Positions 5,454 through 15,087 are shown, counted from the stretch's first letter. The stretch is DNA of 57,775 nt from CAYHGX01 sp964356355 (GCA_964356355.1 CAYHGX010000008.1:1-57775); one strand, 5' to 3'. Program-made: numbers and translations. Notes: a model not told the origin generated them from the letters alone.

Positions 5454-8051
5454 CTACATCTCTTCAGACACCTCAACTCCCAAAAGTGATAACCCATTTT
5501 TGAGGATTTGGGCTGCAGCCTCAACTATCTTAAGGCGTTGTTCACGCATTTCTGTATTCGCAGTTTTCAATACCGGCACAGAATTGTAAAATGCATTGAA
5601 CTTCTGAGCCAATTCGTAAAGATAATTCGTAATAATATTTGGCTTATACTCCTTGCCGGCCATGGCTATCTGCTCTGCAAATTTAGGAAACAACCTCACA
5701 AGATCTGTTGCTTTCTTTTCTGCATCGGGGGTGTCTTCTACTAAAGATTCGGGATCAACGGTGCTTTTGTCTTTGCGTAAAATGCTCTTGGCTCTAGCAT
5801 AAGTGTACTGTAAATATGGTCCGCTATTGCCTTCTAGTGAAAGAATTTTGTCCCAATCGAAGATGATATCCGTGGTGCGGTTCTGGGAAAGAATATTATA
5901 CTTAACAGCGCCGATACCAATTTTAGATGCTACCTCCTCCTTGTCTGCGAGATCCGGATTTTTTCCCTCAATAATATCCAGGGCTCTATTTTCAGCTTCC
6001 ACCAAAAGATCATTCATAAATATCACCTTTCCTTTGCGGGTGCTCATACTTCCGTCCTTCATATGCATGCGTCCAAACCAAACGTGAGTGCAAATAGACG
6101 GATCATACCAACCCAGACATTTTGCAGTTTCGAAGAGCTGTTTAAAGTGCATTGTTTGGGCGATATCCACTACATAAAGAATTTTGGCAGGTTCCCAGGT
6201 GCGGATTCGATAACGAATTGTCGCTAAGTCACGGGTAATATATAAAGTAGCTCCATCCTTTTTTTGAACAGGGACGGTTGGAATATTGGGATCATCAAAT
6301 TTTGTAACATAAGCGCCCTCTTCCCCTATCTCAAAAACACCGGAAGCCTTTCCTTCATTGAGGATCTCCTCCATTTTGTCTTCATAGAAGCTTTCGCCAA
6401 GGGTGTGGTCGAAATGAATTCCTCCTAGCTTTTCATAGGTTTTATTGACGTCTTTCATGCTGATATCCACCATCCATTGCCATAATTCACGATTCGTTGC
6501 GTCTCCTTTTTCAAAATCACTAAATTCCTTGCGCCCTTCATCCTCCAATTCTGGTTGGGTTTCGGCTTCCTGGTGAAATTTCACATAGAGTTTCAATAAT
6601 TCATTGATCGGATCCTGCTCTATCTCTTCACGATTTCCCCACTTTTTCAGTGCACAAATCATCTTACCAAATTGAGTACCCCAATCGCCGATATGGTTGA
6701 TACTGATCGCGTTAAATCCTAGTTTCTTGAAAATATTATATAGTGACTGTCCGATGATCGTAGTCTGTAAATGGTGTACTCCTAGCGGCTTAGCGATGTT
6801 GGGAGAACTGTATTCAACTATCAAGTTTTTGTTGTCACCAACCTTGGAATCACCATAATTTTGCCCCTCGGTGAGCACCTTTGCTAATTCATTCTGTAAT
6901 GCAGAATCCGACAAATAAATGTTCAGAAAACCTGGGCCGGCAATTTCTAGGCGTTCTACTAGGTGTCCCTTATCAAAATTTTCTATGATTTTCTGGGCGA
7001 TGTCGTGGGGCCTCATCTGTAAATTTTTGGCTAAATGCATGGCAATATTTGAGCTGTAGTCACCATTATCTGCGGAGGCTGGATATTCCACGTTTACCTC
7101 AGTACATTCAAAGTCCGGAAAAGCCTTCATAAAGGCCTCTTTGAGACGTGATTTAATTTGATTTTTAAGAAAACCCGGAGAGTCCGTGTCCAATGAGTAA
7201 TCCGGCTGAGGCTGTTTTGAGGCTTTTGGCTGGGGATCAACAGTGTCATCTTCAGCTACTTGAATGGTTTTGCCCTTCTGACTCTCAAAATAATGAGCCT
7301 TTTCCTGTTGTGGAACCTTGGAGTCATCAGCGGTTTTGCGCCCCTGAATGGCAAAATCGATCACAGCATTTTCCTCAGTGAGAACATAGGGCTCAATTTG
7401 GCCACCTATATATTTAATTATGGCATTTTGAATTTCCCGGATAATTTCCCCAAACTGATCCATGTGAATCTTGGCCATATCCTCAATCAAAATCACTGCG
7501 TTCACCGTTTTTGCTGTAAATTTTGTGCGTTCACATTCTCGATGATTCCAATAGCGGCAGGTTACTCCCCCATCGTCCATGTAGGCTACTTCTCCCTCTT
7601 TTACTGCGTCTACCTCAATTGACCCAATCGGTCTAAACGGTTCCCCTCCTTTAGTAAACTTCAAATTGAGATCTCCGCAGAGCCAATCTAAGTCTTCTCC
7701 GCCTATCGGCAACAAATATTTAAGTGAAAAATAATTATATAGATCAACCAATGGGCTAATGTGGGGAATTTCTTTCCCGCTCTTGAGCCTTTTTAATAAG
7801 GCTGCGATCGATGGTGCGAACTTATTTGGATTGATTCCAAATTTTCCATAGGCAGCATTCCACACCTGAATCATCGATTCATTATCAACATCTTTATCGG
7901 CAAACTCCTTCATGCGCTGTGCACACATGCCTCGAAGCAGGCTCTCTACTGCTGAGATTCTGCGATTATTGTTGAGATTCTTGATTACAATAGCTCCAAC
8001 TTTTAGATCTGGATATTGTTTGAATATTTCTGGATCGATTTGGAACTTCAT
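5454..8051 (-). CDS. argS: Arginyl-tRNA synthetase with N-terminal B3/4 domain
   Basis: ArgRS charges tRNA-Arg. The last ~550 residues are a complete class I ArgRS: the Add-1 N-terminal domain (G-D-Y-S-S-N-I-A), the HIGH-like motif in S-S-P-N-I-A-K-P-L-G-V-H-H-L, I-G-D-W-G-T-Q-F-G, a KMSKS-like S-T-R-K-G-K and a C-terminal DALR domain with L-Q-Y-T-Y-A-R. In front lie about 235 residues of a B3/4 domain, the tRNA editing/binding module of PheRS beta also found as solo proteins, with its G-G-x-x-L-D-W-L-C and V-T-C-R-Y-W-N-H-R-E patterns. A Pro/Gln/Lys-rich linker joins the two. I chose Met at 8051; the Met at 8099 adds 16 residues outside the fold. At 865 residues it is much longer than normal ArgRS (about 550-580). 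Confidence 0.93.
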   Translation of the reverse strand: MKFQIDPEIFKQYPDLKVGAIVIKNLNNNRRISAVESLLRGMCAQRMKEFADKDVDNESMIQVWNAAYGKFGINPNKFAPSIAALLKRLKSGKEIPHISPLVDLYNYFSLKYLLPIGGEDLDWLCGDLNLKFTKGGEPFRPIGSIEVDAVKEGEVAYMDDGGVTCRYWNHRECERTKFTAKTVNAVILIEDMAKIHMDQFGEIIREIQNAIIKYIGGQIEPYVLTEENAVIDFAIQGRKTADDSKVPQQEKAHYFESQKGKTIQVAEDDTVDPQPKASKQPQPDYSLDTDSPGFLKNQIKSRLKEAFMKAFPDFECTEVNVEYPASADNGDYSSNIAMHLAKNLQMRPHDIAQKIIENFDKGHLVERLEIAGPGFLNIYLSDSALQNELAKVLTEGQNYGDSKVGDNKNLIVEYSSPNIAKPLGVHHLQTTIIGQSLYNIFKKLGFNAISINHIGDWGTQFGKMICALKKWGNREEIEQDPINELLKLYVKFHQEAETQPELEDEGRKEFSDFEKGDATNRELWQWMVDISMKDVNKTYEKLGGIHFDHTLGESFYEDKMEEILNEGKASGVFEIGEEGAYVTKFDDPNIPTVPVQKKDGATLYITRDLATIRYRIRTWEPAKILYVVDIAQTMHFKQLFETAKCLGWYDPSICTHVWFGRMHMKDGSMSTRKGKVIFMNDLLVEAENRALDIIEGKNPDLADKEEVASKIGIGAVKYNILSQNRTTDIIFDWDKILSLEGNSGPYLQYTYARAKSILRKDKSTVDPESLVEDTPDAEKKATDLVRLFPKFAEQIAMAGKEYKPNIITNYLYELAQKFNAFYNSVPVLKTANTEMREQRLKIVEAAAQILKNGLSLLGVEVSEEM

Positions 8052-8163
8052 GCTGATGGTCTTAAATTCATGGCCAATTCTAATAAAAAGAATTGGCAAA
8101 TGATAGTGTTTTCTTGAGAAAATGAGTAAAAAGCTGTAGAATCAGTATTAGTTTTAATAACTT

Positions 8164-9423
8164 ATGTACTATCAGTTCTCAATTCTAGCGTTGTTATTAG
8201 CATCTTCTACGGTTTTTTCTGCAGGAGAACTAGCTCTGATAGCAATAACAAAGAGCAAGGTTAATGAACTTGTTGCTTCGAAAGTTCACAACAGCAAGCT
8301 TCTTCAGAAGATGAAGAAAAATCCGCATAAGCTGTTGATTACTGTTTTGATTGCGAAGAATGTTCTGGATATTGGGGCTAGTGCCTATGCGGCAGTGGTG
8401 TTTACCGAGCTTTTTGGTAGTAGTGGTGTGGGAATTGCCACTGGAGTAATGACTCTAATGATCCTTATTTTTGGTGATATTGCTCCAAAAACATATGCGA
8501 ATCAGCATATGGCGGGAGTGGCGTTGTTTATGGCTCGTCCGATTTGGTTACTGCAAATGATTTTATGGCCGGTAGTGTGGTTTCTAGAGCTGATTTCAAA
8601 ACTTACAAATAAAATTTTTGGTGCTAAAACAGGATATACGGTTACGGAAGGCGAACTGGTTGCGATGCTGAAAATTGGGGCCCAGGAGGGCACGATTGAA
8701 CGTCAAGAAAAGGAGTTGATTGAGAACGTATTGGAATTTAATGACATTGAAGTGGAAGACGTAATGACCCCAAGAGTTACTATTGATGCTATGGACAGCG
8801 AAATGACGATTCAGGAGGCAGTTGAATATGTAAAGAAGCATTCTCATACACGCATACCTATATATGAGGATTCGATTGATAATATTATTGGGATTATCTC
8901 CGTAAAAGATCTTTTAAAGTACTTCGATGAGTGTTCGCCTAATAAAAAGTTGAAAAACATTAAGTTGATGATGCCTCTGGAGGTACCAATGTCTAAAAAA
9001 ATCAATAAACTTTTCCGTGAATTTCAGCGAAAACATATGCATATGGCAATTGTTATTGATGAGTACGGCGGAACTGCCGGCCTGGTAACCTTAGAAGACC
9101 TACTTGAGGAAATTGTCGGTGAGATAGTTGATGAGTTTGATGTGCATGAAAAACCGATCGAAGTCGTAGATGAAAAAACTGTTCTTGCCAGTGGAACAGT
9201 GCTTGCCGAGGATATAAATGACATCTTTAAGGTTAGAGTTTGGGCAGATGACTCGGAGTCGATTAGTAGCCTTGTCACTGATCATTTGCACCGTTTTGCC
9301 CGTGAGGGTGAGGTTGTAAAATTTCCTCGTGCTCATGTGCATATTTTGAAAATGAAAAAGAATATCGTTGATCAAGTTAAAATTGTAAAAGTTAATTTAC
9401 CTACTAAAAAGGGCCGTAGGTGA
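8164..9423 (+). CDS. CNNM/CorC (HlyC) family membrane protein
   Basis: The 419-residue protein has the three-part layout of the CNNM/CorC family, implicated in Mg2+ and Co2+ efflux. An N-terminal DUF21 domain with about four membrane segments (2-150) includes S-A-G-E-L-A-L-I-A-I-T-K-S. Then comes a pair of CBS nucleotide-binding domains (about 195-320; E-D-V-M-T-P-R, H-T-R-I-P-I-Y, I-D-E-Y-G-G-T-A-G-L-V-T-L-E-D). A C-terminal CorC_HlyC domain (about 330-415) follows. The old name haemolysin C is misleading. Full length. It diverges from argS across a 112-base gap. Confidence 0.93.
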   Translation: MYYQFSILALLLASSTVFSAGELALIAITKSKVNELVASKVHNSKLLQKMKKNPHKLLITVLIAKNVLDIGASAYAAVVFTELFGSSGVGIATGVMTLMILIFGDIAPKTYANQHMAGVALFMARPIWLLQMILWPVVWFLELISKLTNKIFGAKTGYTVTEGELVAMLKIGAQEGTIERQEKELIENVLEFNDIEVEDVMTPRVTIDAMDSEMTIQEAVEYVKKHSHTRIPIYEDSIDNIIGIISVKDLLKYFDECSPNKKLKNIKLMMPLEVPMSKKINKLFREFQRKHMHMAIVIDEYGGTAGLVTLEDLLEEIVGEIVDEFDVHEKPIEVVDEKTVLASGTVLAEDINDIFKVRVWADDSESISSLVTDHLHRFAREGEVVKFPRAHVHILKMKKNIVDQVKIVKVNLPTKKGRR

Positions 9424-9452
9424 TTGATTTTTCTTTGTATTTTTGCTATAAT
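9424..9452 (+). promoter_or_regulatory. Promoter with extended -10
   Basis: TTGATT (9424-9429), a 17-base spacer and TATAAT (9447-9452) preceded by TGC form a near-consensus extended -10 promoter 36 bases before the surface-protein ATG. It overlaps the end of the upstream gene. Confidence 0.75.
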
Positions 9453-9488
9453 ACGGAGATTTAAAGAAAAAATTAAAACAAAAATAGT

Positions 9489-10949
9489 ATGAAAAAGTTA
9501 TTTTCAAGCCTAACCTTAGGCCTTCTAGCCACCATGGCTTTTGCATCCACCGCTTTTGCAGTGGACGCTGAAATGCCATCAGATGTGGAAAATTTAACAG
9601 CAGTTGCACAAAATGCTGCGGCAAAATTGGACTGGAGCGCGGCTACAGATGACACTGGAGTTACTGGGTACAAGCTTTACTATGGCTTAACTAGCGTGAC
9701 CAAGCAGGGTGAAAAATACGACAAAGAGGTTGATGTTGGAAATGTACTTACGTATACAGTTTCAGGTCTTGATAATGGAAAACTTTATTATTTTGCGGTA
9801 ATTGCCTACGATGCTGCCGCCAATGAGAGTGCAAGTTATTCACCTTGGGCATCTGCAACTCCATCCGGCGATGCTGCTGCGGTAGAGGATAAGGAGGCTC
9901 CACAAGTGGCAAGCGCAGAAGCGTTAGATAAAGAGGAGGTAAAAGTGGTGTTTTCAGAGGAAATTGTTTTGACGGAGAAAGATCCTCAAGATAGTTTTTC
10001 AATTGAAAATGATGAAACTTTTGATGAATTGAAAGTTTTAAATGCTGAAATGGACAAGGAAGATGAGACTAATAAAACGGTTATCCTTACTACTGATCCA
10101 CAAACAGACAAAACAAAATATAAATTGACTGTCGATATTTCTATTAAGGACAAAGCTAATAATCCAATTATTAGTGGCACTTCTGATACAGCTGAATTTA
10201 CTGGTAGTGGTGCAGATAAACCAGCGGCTGACGCAGGTGGTCCTGAGCTAAAAAGTGTGGAGAATGTTGATTCTACTCATATTCTTGTAACCTTTAGTGA
10301 GACGGTTGTACTAAGTATTGATCCATCTGAGGACTTTGTTATTGCTGGAAAAAGTGATAGCAGTAAAAAACTTGATGTGCTTGGTGTAAAACTTGGTCCA
10401 AATAGTGCTGGCGTTGAAGATGCTTCTGCTGTGATTACTACAAGCGAGCAGGAAGCTGTTGAGTACACTGTGACTATTAAGAAGATGAAGGACAATGCTG
10501 GTAATGAAGTGAATGCAGCCAAGGCATCTGGTAATTTCACAGGTGTTGCTAAAGATTCTACTCCTGACAAAGATACTGTCGCGCCAAAAGATGTGGCTAA
10601 TTTCCTAGCGAAGGCTGTTGTTTCTGCTCAGAAATACACGGTAACTTTGACTTGGAATGTAAACGCAGAGACAAAAGCCGACCTAAAGGAGCAACTTGTA
10701 TATATGAGCTCTGATAAAGGAGTTAAATATGACAAAAAGGCGACCTTGGTACCTGAGGCAAATAAATATGACGTAAAGGACCTTACGCCTGGCGAATACT
10801 GGTTTAAAGTAACTCAAAAGGATGCTGCTGGTAATGAAAGTGCCGGAACTATTACGAAGATTATTTTAGCTGAAACTGGTCCTGAAATGCTCGGATTGGT
10901 AGTACTATCACTGGGGCTTGGAAGAGTGTTTGGCAAAAAGAAAAAATAG
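9489..10949 (+). CDS. Cell-surface protein, FnIII plus Ig-like repeats, LAETG-type sorting tail
   Basis: The 486-residue protein begins with a signal peptide (MKKLFSSLTLGLLATMAFAS, cleavage after A-F-A near 24). A fibronectin type III domain follows at about 32-125 (P-S-D-V-E-N-L-T-A, Y-K-L-Y-Y-G, Y-F-A-V-I-A-Y-D-A-A-x-N-E-S). Two SwmB/Big-like beta domains (about 135-240 and 250-360) share V-V-F-S-E-[ET]-[IV]-V-L and D-K-A-x-N patterns, and a second FnIII-like domain sits at about 370-455. The end is L-A-E-T-G-P-E, a hydrophobic stretch, then K-K-K-K: a sortase-like sorting signal. It is expected to be attached to or retained in the envelope. No sortase lies in the window. A strong promoter and terminator bracket it as a single-gene unit. 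Confidence 0.88.
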   Translation: MKKLFSSLTLGLLATMAFASTAFAVDAEMPSDVENLTAVAQNAAAKLDWSAATDDTGVTGYKLYYGLTSVTKQGEKYDKEVDVGNVLTYTVSGLDNGKLYYFAVIAYDAAANESASYSPWASATPSGDAAAVEDKEAPQVASAEALDKEEVKVVFSEEIVLTEKDPQDSFSIENDETFDELKVLNAEMDKEDETNKTVILTTDPQTDKTKYKLTVDISIKDKANNPIISGTSDTAEFTGSGADKPAADAGGPELKSVENVDSTHILVTFSETVVLSIDPSEDFVIAGKSDSSKKLDVLGVKLGPNSAGVEDASAVITTSEQEAVEYTVTIKKMKDNAGNEVNAAKASGNFTGVAKDSTPDKDTVAPKDVANFLAKAVVSAQKYTVTLTWNVNAETKADLKEQLVYMSSDKGVKYDKKATLVPEANKYDVKDLTPGEYWFKVTQKDAAGNESAGTITKIILAETGPEMLGLVVLSLGLGRVFGKKKK

Positions 10950-10970
10950 TCGAAATTCAGAAGAGATAGG

Positions 10971-10996
10971 AGAGGCTCTACGGGGCCTCTTTTTTT
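10971..10996 (+). terminator. Rho-independent terminator with UACG tetraloop
   Basis: An 8-bp stem (10971-10978 with 10983-10990, one G-U pair) closes a TACG tetraloop with a C-G pair, the very stable cUACGg type, and runs into seven T. It lies 21 bases after the stop of the LAETG-tailed surface protein. Confidence 0.88.
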
Positions 10997-11031
10997 AAGT
11001 TTTTTTAATAAATGACTGCTAACTTGATCGC

Positions 11032-11868
11032 ATGGAAAAGTTGCGAGTAAAAATTAGCAGAGTGGCCTTAACGGTTTTGGTGATCGGATTCTTGGCCCTA
11101 GTAATTAGCGTAAAACAACAGGATGACGGCCGCTTTCATCTTTATTTTTTTGATGTTGGGCAGGGGGATAGTGCTTTCATAAAAACACCGGATGACTATG
11201 AAATCTTAATTGATGGTGGACCTAATAATAATGTAATGACTGAACTAAGTAAGGCTATGGGCTTTTTGGATCGTTCAATTGACCTAGTAATCCTTACTCA
11301 TCCCCATGCTGATCATGTTGCAGGGCTAACAGAGGTACTAAAAAAATATGAGATAGGGGCAGTGATGATAACTGGAGTTATCTATGAAAATGGGTATTAC
11401 AATGAATTTCTGAAGGTGATTAAAGAAAAAGATATTCCAGTAATCTTCGCAGATGAAAGTAAAGATTTCAGCATTGGATCTACCTATTTGGATACAATAT
11501 ATCCTTTTAAGAAAATGGTTGAAGAGAGTGTTTCGGATGTAAATAACTCTTCGATTGTCGTTAAGATAAAATACAAGGAGGTTTCAATGCTGTTTACAGG
11601 TGATGCAGGTGAGGAAATCGAACAGATGATTACTCAAAGGGGCGTGGACTTGAGAGCTAAAATCTTAAAGGTTGGTCATCATGGAAGTAAATATTCCTCA
11701 ACACCTGAATTTCTATCCAAAGTGCAGCCAGAAATTGCGATTATTCAAGTTGGAGTTGATAATCAGTATGGACATCCAAATGAGCAAACTATAGAAAATC
11801 TAAAAAAGGCTGGGATTAAACAACTCTACCGAAACGACTTGGATGGAACTATTGAATTTAGCTTTTAG
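11032..11868 (+). CDS. ComEC-like metallo-beta-lactamase-fold hydrolase, membrane-anchored
   Basis: The 278-residue protein matches the stand-alone form of the ComEC C-terminal domain. An N-terminal membrane anchor or signal (about 8-27) is followed by F-D-V-G-Q-G-D-S, then the metal motif T-H-P-H-A-D-H (H90, H92, D94, H95), G-D-A-G and V-G-H-H-G-S. In ComEC this domain is thought to degrade the non-transforming strand during DNA uptake; solo versions may act as extracellular nucleases or phosphodiesterases. It lacks the membrane channel of full ComEC. Its last 4 bases overlap the end of convergent murA. All metal ligands are present. Confidence 0.9.
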   Translation: MEKLRVKISRVALTVLVIGFLALVISVKQQDDGRFHLYFFDVGQGDSAFIKTPDDYEILIDGGPNNNVMTELSKAMGFLDRSIDLVILTHPHADHVAGLTEVLKKYEIGAVMITGVIYENGYYNEFLKVIKEKDIPVIFADESKDFSIGSTYLDTIYPFKKMVEESVSDVNNSSIVVKIKYKEVSMLFTGDAGEEIEQMITQRGVDLRAKILKVGHHGSKYSSTPEFLSKVQPEIAIIQVGVDNQYGHPNEQTIENLKKAGIKQLYRNDLDGTIEFSF

Positions 11869-13118
11869 CTTCGTTCAATTCTGGCTCCGAGGTTGCGAAG
11901 TTTTTCATCCAGATTTTCGTATCCGCGATCGATGTAATTGATATTTGATATTTCTGTTCTACCTTTGGCAATAAGGGCTGCAATAACCATGGCAGCGCCT
12001 GCTCGGATATCACAACTGGAAATTGGTAATGCTCGAAGTTCGGCTGGTCCAATAATCAAGGCTTGGTGTGGGTTTAAAAATTCAATATGTGCGCCCATTT
12101 TTTCAAGTTCGAAAAGATAATTTAAGCGTCCTTCAAATAGGGTTTCAAATACCTTGCTTACGCCTCTAGCCTGAGAAAGTAAAACGGTGAATGGAGCTTG
12201 GAGGTCGGTAGGGAAACTCGGGAAAACTGCTGTGCGGAGGCTTCTTATTGGACCGAGTCCTTTTGAAGGATGAATGTGGGCAGTGGTATTGGTGAGGGTG
12301 AAATTCACACCCATCTCGTCCATTTTTTGCCAGAAACTATCCAAATCGGAGGTAACAAATCCCTTTATTACAATATCTCCACCGGTGGCAACGGCCGCGA
12401 TAGCAAAAGTACCAGCCTCAAGGTAATCACCAATAATGTTGTAAGTAACACCTTGCAGCGCTTTCACTCCAACTATTTTCAATGTGGTAGTGCCTATTCC
12501 GGAGATTTTGGCACCCATTTTATTAAGAAATCTGCATAAATCTTGAACATGTGGCTCCATGGCTGCGAGACGAATTTCTGTATTCCTCTCGGCTAAAACA
12601 GCAACCATGACTGTATTCTCCGTGGCGGTTACACTCATTTCCGACAAGACAATCGTGTTGCCGATTAACTTATTGCACTTAAGGTGTAGCCCCTTAATGT
12701 CATCAATCACATTGCAGCCAAGCTTTTTAAATCCAAGGGTATGGGCATCAACGGAGCGCTTGCCGAGGACACATCCTCCTGGGAAGGCCATCTTAACCTC
12801 TTTAAAGCGGGCAATTAGGCCTCCGAGAATCAATATGGAGGCTCTCATCCTCTTCACCTGTTCATTGGGAATGGCGCCGGGCTTAAGCCTTGAAGGATCA
12901 ATTTCGAGAACATTGTTTTTGAAGGTAATCTTTGCTCCAATTGCCGTTAGAATACGAATCATTGAATGAATATCGGCAATATCCGGAACGTTTTTTATGA
13001 TACTTTTTTCCTTGGTGAGTAGGGCTGCACATAAAATTGGCAAGGCCGCATTTTTAGAGCCACTAATAGTTACCTCTCCATTGAGTGGTACTCCCCCATT
13101 GACGATGAATTTTGTCAT
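11865..13118 (-). CDS. murA: UDP-N-acetylglucosamine 1-carboxyvinyltransferase (MurA)
   Basis: MurA transfers enolpyruvate from PEP to UDP-GlcNAc, the first committed step of peptidoglycan synthesis, in the cytoplasm. The 417-residue length is normal. Motifs: G-S-K-N-A-A-L-P (K22), the active-site loop P-G-G-C with C116 (the fosfomycin-sensitive residue in most MurA), R-x-V-D-x-H, and D-Y-L-E-A-G-T-F near the middle. The C-terminal G-Y-x-x-L-x-x-K-L-x-x-L-G-A-x-I-E-R is complete. C116 rather than Asp predicts fosfomycin sensitivity. It diverges from the O-antigen-ligase-like gene over a 55-base gap. Confidence 0.96.
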   Translation of the reverse strand: MTKFIVNGGVPLNGEVTISGSKNAALPILCAALLTKEKSIIKNVPDIADIHSMIRILTAIGAKITFKNNVLEIDPSRLKPGAIPNEQVKRMRASILILGGLIARFKEVKMAFPGGCVLGKRSVDAHTLGFKKLGCNVIDDIKGLHLKCNKLIGNTIVLSEMSVTATENTVMVAVLAERNTEIRLAAMEPHVQDLCRFLNKMGAKISGIGTTTLKIVGVKALQGVTYNIIGDYLEAGTFAIAAVATGGDIVIKGFVTSDLDSFWQKMDEMGVNFTLTNTTAHIHPSKGLGPIRSLRTAVFPSFPTDLQAPFTVLLSQARGVSKVFETLFEGRLNYLFELEKMGAHIEFLNPHQALIIGPAELRALPISSCDIRAGAAMVIAALIAKGRTEISNINYIDRGYENLDEKLRNLGARIERS

Positions 13119-13173
13119 AAACCTTTTTAGTGAGTAGAATTATAATGATTTTTGAAATAAAAAAAACCTGAGA

Positions 13174-15048
13174 ATGCAATTAAGGTTTAACAGGATGATC
13201 TTCAATGGCGCAATGTATGTGGGAATTTTGGCAGTGATACTGGCTTTTATGCCTTTTTTACATGTGGAATTTGAACTGCCGAAGGTGGCAATATTAAAAA
13301 TCTGTATTTGGGTTATGCTCCTGACAACATTGTGGAAATTCATTCACGAGGGATTTTTGAGCATTCCTAAGAGAGTAGAAAAGTGGGTGGGAATGGTGGG
13401 GATTGGGTTTATTGCGGTAATCATTCTTGGAGTGGCGATATCGGGAATGCCTGTTCTAAGCCTTTTTGGTACCTATCAAAGATTTGATGGTGCTATTGGA
13501 TATACCTATATTGGGGTATTTTTTTTATTAATGATCCTTGGAATTCAAGAAAAGGAGGTTTTTGAAAAAGCAATTAAATTCATGGGATGGGCTTTATTGG
13601 TGGTTTTTATTTATGCTCTTTTGCAAAAGCTTGGACTAGATCCGTTTGGCTATAACTTGCGGGAATTGAGTCTAGGGCGAGTGTTTTCGACCATGGGGCA
13701 TCCAAACTTCTTGGCCTCATTAATAGTACTGGTGGCCCCTTCGGTTGGAGTCTACTGGCTAAAGAGAAGTGGGAAGCTTGTAGCTTGGGCGTGGATGCTG
13801 ATGTTTTTAATATTATTAGGTCTAACGGAAAGTAGAGAGGGCATTTTAGGTCTAATTGCTGGGGGTATTTGCTACTATTTGATCACTGGTATATGGGCAA
13901 AAACCTTGAAAAAAAGAATTAGTTATATTGTGGTGGCCGCGGTCGTAGCAACCTCAATTCTTGGGCTATACATAAAAACAGATGATAGCTGGTTGAGCTC
14001 AGGAAGATCAGCTAATTACAGATTGCTAATGTGGAATGAAACGGTAAAAATGATTATTGAAAAACCGTTTCTTGGACATGGGCTTGCAACTTTCGGAATA
14101 GAATTCCAGAGAAATACTCCTAAAGAAATGATTCAGTATGAAGAAGCAAATGTGGTAGCAGATCGGCCTCATAATATAATTTTGGAACTGCTCTTTGAAG
14201 GAGGAGTCGCGGCACTAGCAGTGTGGATCATTGGAATCATGGTGGTGTTTTCTATAGTTATTAAAATAAAAAAAATCGAGGCCGCAGCCATTGCCAGTTC
14301 AATTTCAGGCTTCATAGTGGCAAATCAATTTGGCTTTTCCGTGGTCACACATTTGGCTGTTTTGGCCTTCTTGCTGGCCTATTTAGTTTCATTAGCAAAT
14401 AAGGGATTTAAAACGGTTTACTTCCCAATTTTGGAAGACAAGGTAGTGAAAAGTCTGTTGTTGATCTTCTTCACTGTTCTCACTTTTTTCGTAATTATTT
14501 TCCAAGGGGTTTTCCCTGTTTTAGCTGATTACTTTGCCGAAAGAGGACTGATTGCACTGGAACAAAAAAATGCCAATGAAACTGTGAGAAATCTATTAAT
14601 TGCTCATGAATTTAATCCAAAAATTGATTTTTATAATTACCTTTTGGCAGAGGTGTTTATTCAGGTTGAGGATGACGTGCAGGCAGAAAAATATCTACAA
14701 TTAGCGGGTTCCTTTTCAAATTACAAAGATGCCTATTATTACTACGTGAAGGCAAAAATCGCTGAAGCTCAATGTCTCAAGGGTAAAAATGCCGAATGTG
14801 ACGTGGCCGAAAAAAACTATTGGATTGCACTAGAAAGGGCTCCTAGCTATCCCCTATTTAAATTAAACTTAGGCATCTTTCAGGCTAAAAACAATAAATG
14901 TAGCAATGCTAAAGATACACTGGATCAATATATAAGCCTTGTAGGCAGGCGATTCCAAGCTTCAGATAGTGAGGTAGAGAGGCTGTTTTACAAAAACAAT
15001 CCAGAATTCAGTTTGGCTGTAAAATACCTGGCGAAATGTAAAAGCTAA
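13174..15048 (+). CDS. O-antigen ligase / polymerase-like (Wzy_C) membrane protein with TPR tail
   Basis: The 624-residue protein has about 11-12 membrane segments in residues 1-445 and a soluble C-terminal tail (about 450-624) with helical, TPR-like repeats containing A-E-K-Y-L and A-L-E-R-A-P-S-Y-P-L-F-K-L-N-L-G. The Wzy_C hallmark, a periplasmic loop with R-P-H-N-I-I-L-E-L-L-F-E-G-G, is at about 329-343, preceded by a G-H-G-L-A-T-F-G segment. Members join glycan chains to a lipid or protein carrier, such as WaaL, Wzy and pilin or S-layer glycosyl ligases. In a cell with SLH and LAETG surface proteins it may act on a wall polysaccharide or glycoprotein; this is inference. Full length. Confidence 0.88.
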   Translation: MQLRFNRMIFNGAMYVGILAVILAFMPFLHVEFELPKVAILKICIWVMLLTTLWKFIHEGFLSIPKRVEKWVGMVGIGFIAVIILGVAISGMPVLSLFGTYQRFDGAIGYTYIGVFFLLMILGIQEKEVFEKAIKFMGWALLVVFIYALLQKLGLDPFGYNLRELSLGRVFSTMGHPNFLASLIVLVAPSVGVYWLKRSGKLVAWAWMLMFLILLGLTESREGILGLIAGGICYYLITGIWAKTLKKRISYIVVAAVVATSILGLYIKTDDSWLSSGRSANYRLLMWNETVKMIIEKPFLGHGLATFGIEFQRNTPKEMIQYEEANVVADRPHNIILELLFEGGVAALAVWIIGIMVVFSIVIKIKKIEAAAIASSISGFIVANQFGFSVVTHLAVLAFLLAYLVSLANKGFKTVYFPILEDKVVKSLLLIFFTVLTFFVIIFQGVFPVLADYFAERGLIALEQKNANETVRNLLIAHEFNPKIDFYNYLLAEVFIQVEDDVQAEKYLQLAGSFSNYKDAYYYYVKAKIAEAQCLKGKNAECDVAEKNYWIALERAPSYPLFKLNLGIFQAKNNKCSNAKDTLDQYISLVGRRFQASDSEVERLFYKNNPEFSLAVKYLAKCKS

Positions 15049-15077
15049 AGCTGGTTTATGAGACTGGCTTTTCGCAG
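15048..15077 (+). terminator. Possible weak terminator
   Basis: An 8-bp stem with two wobble pairs (15048-15055 with 15063-15070) begins 1 base before the O-antigen-ligase-like stop ends and is followed by a broken T run. It overlaps the putative promoter of the next gene. Weak evidence. Confidence 0.3.
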
Positions 15078-15087
15078 TTTTTTGTGA

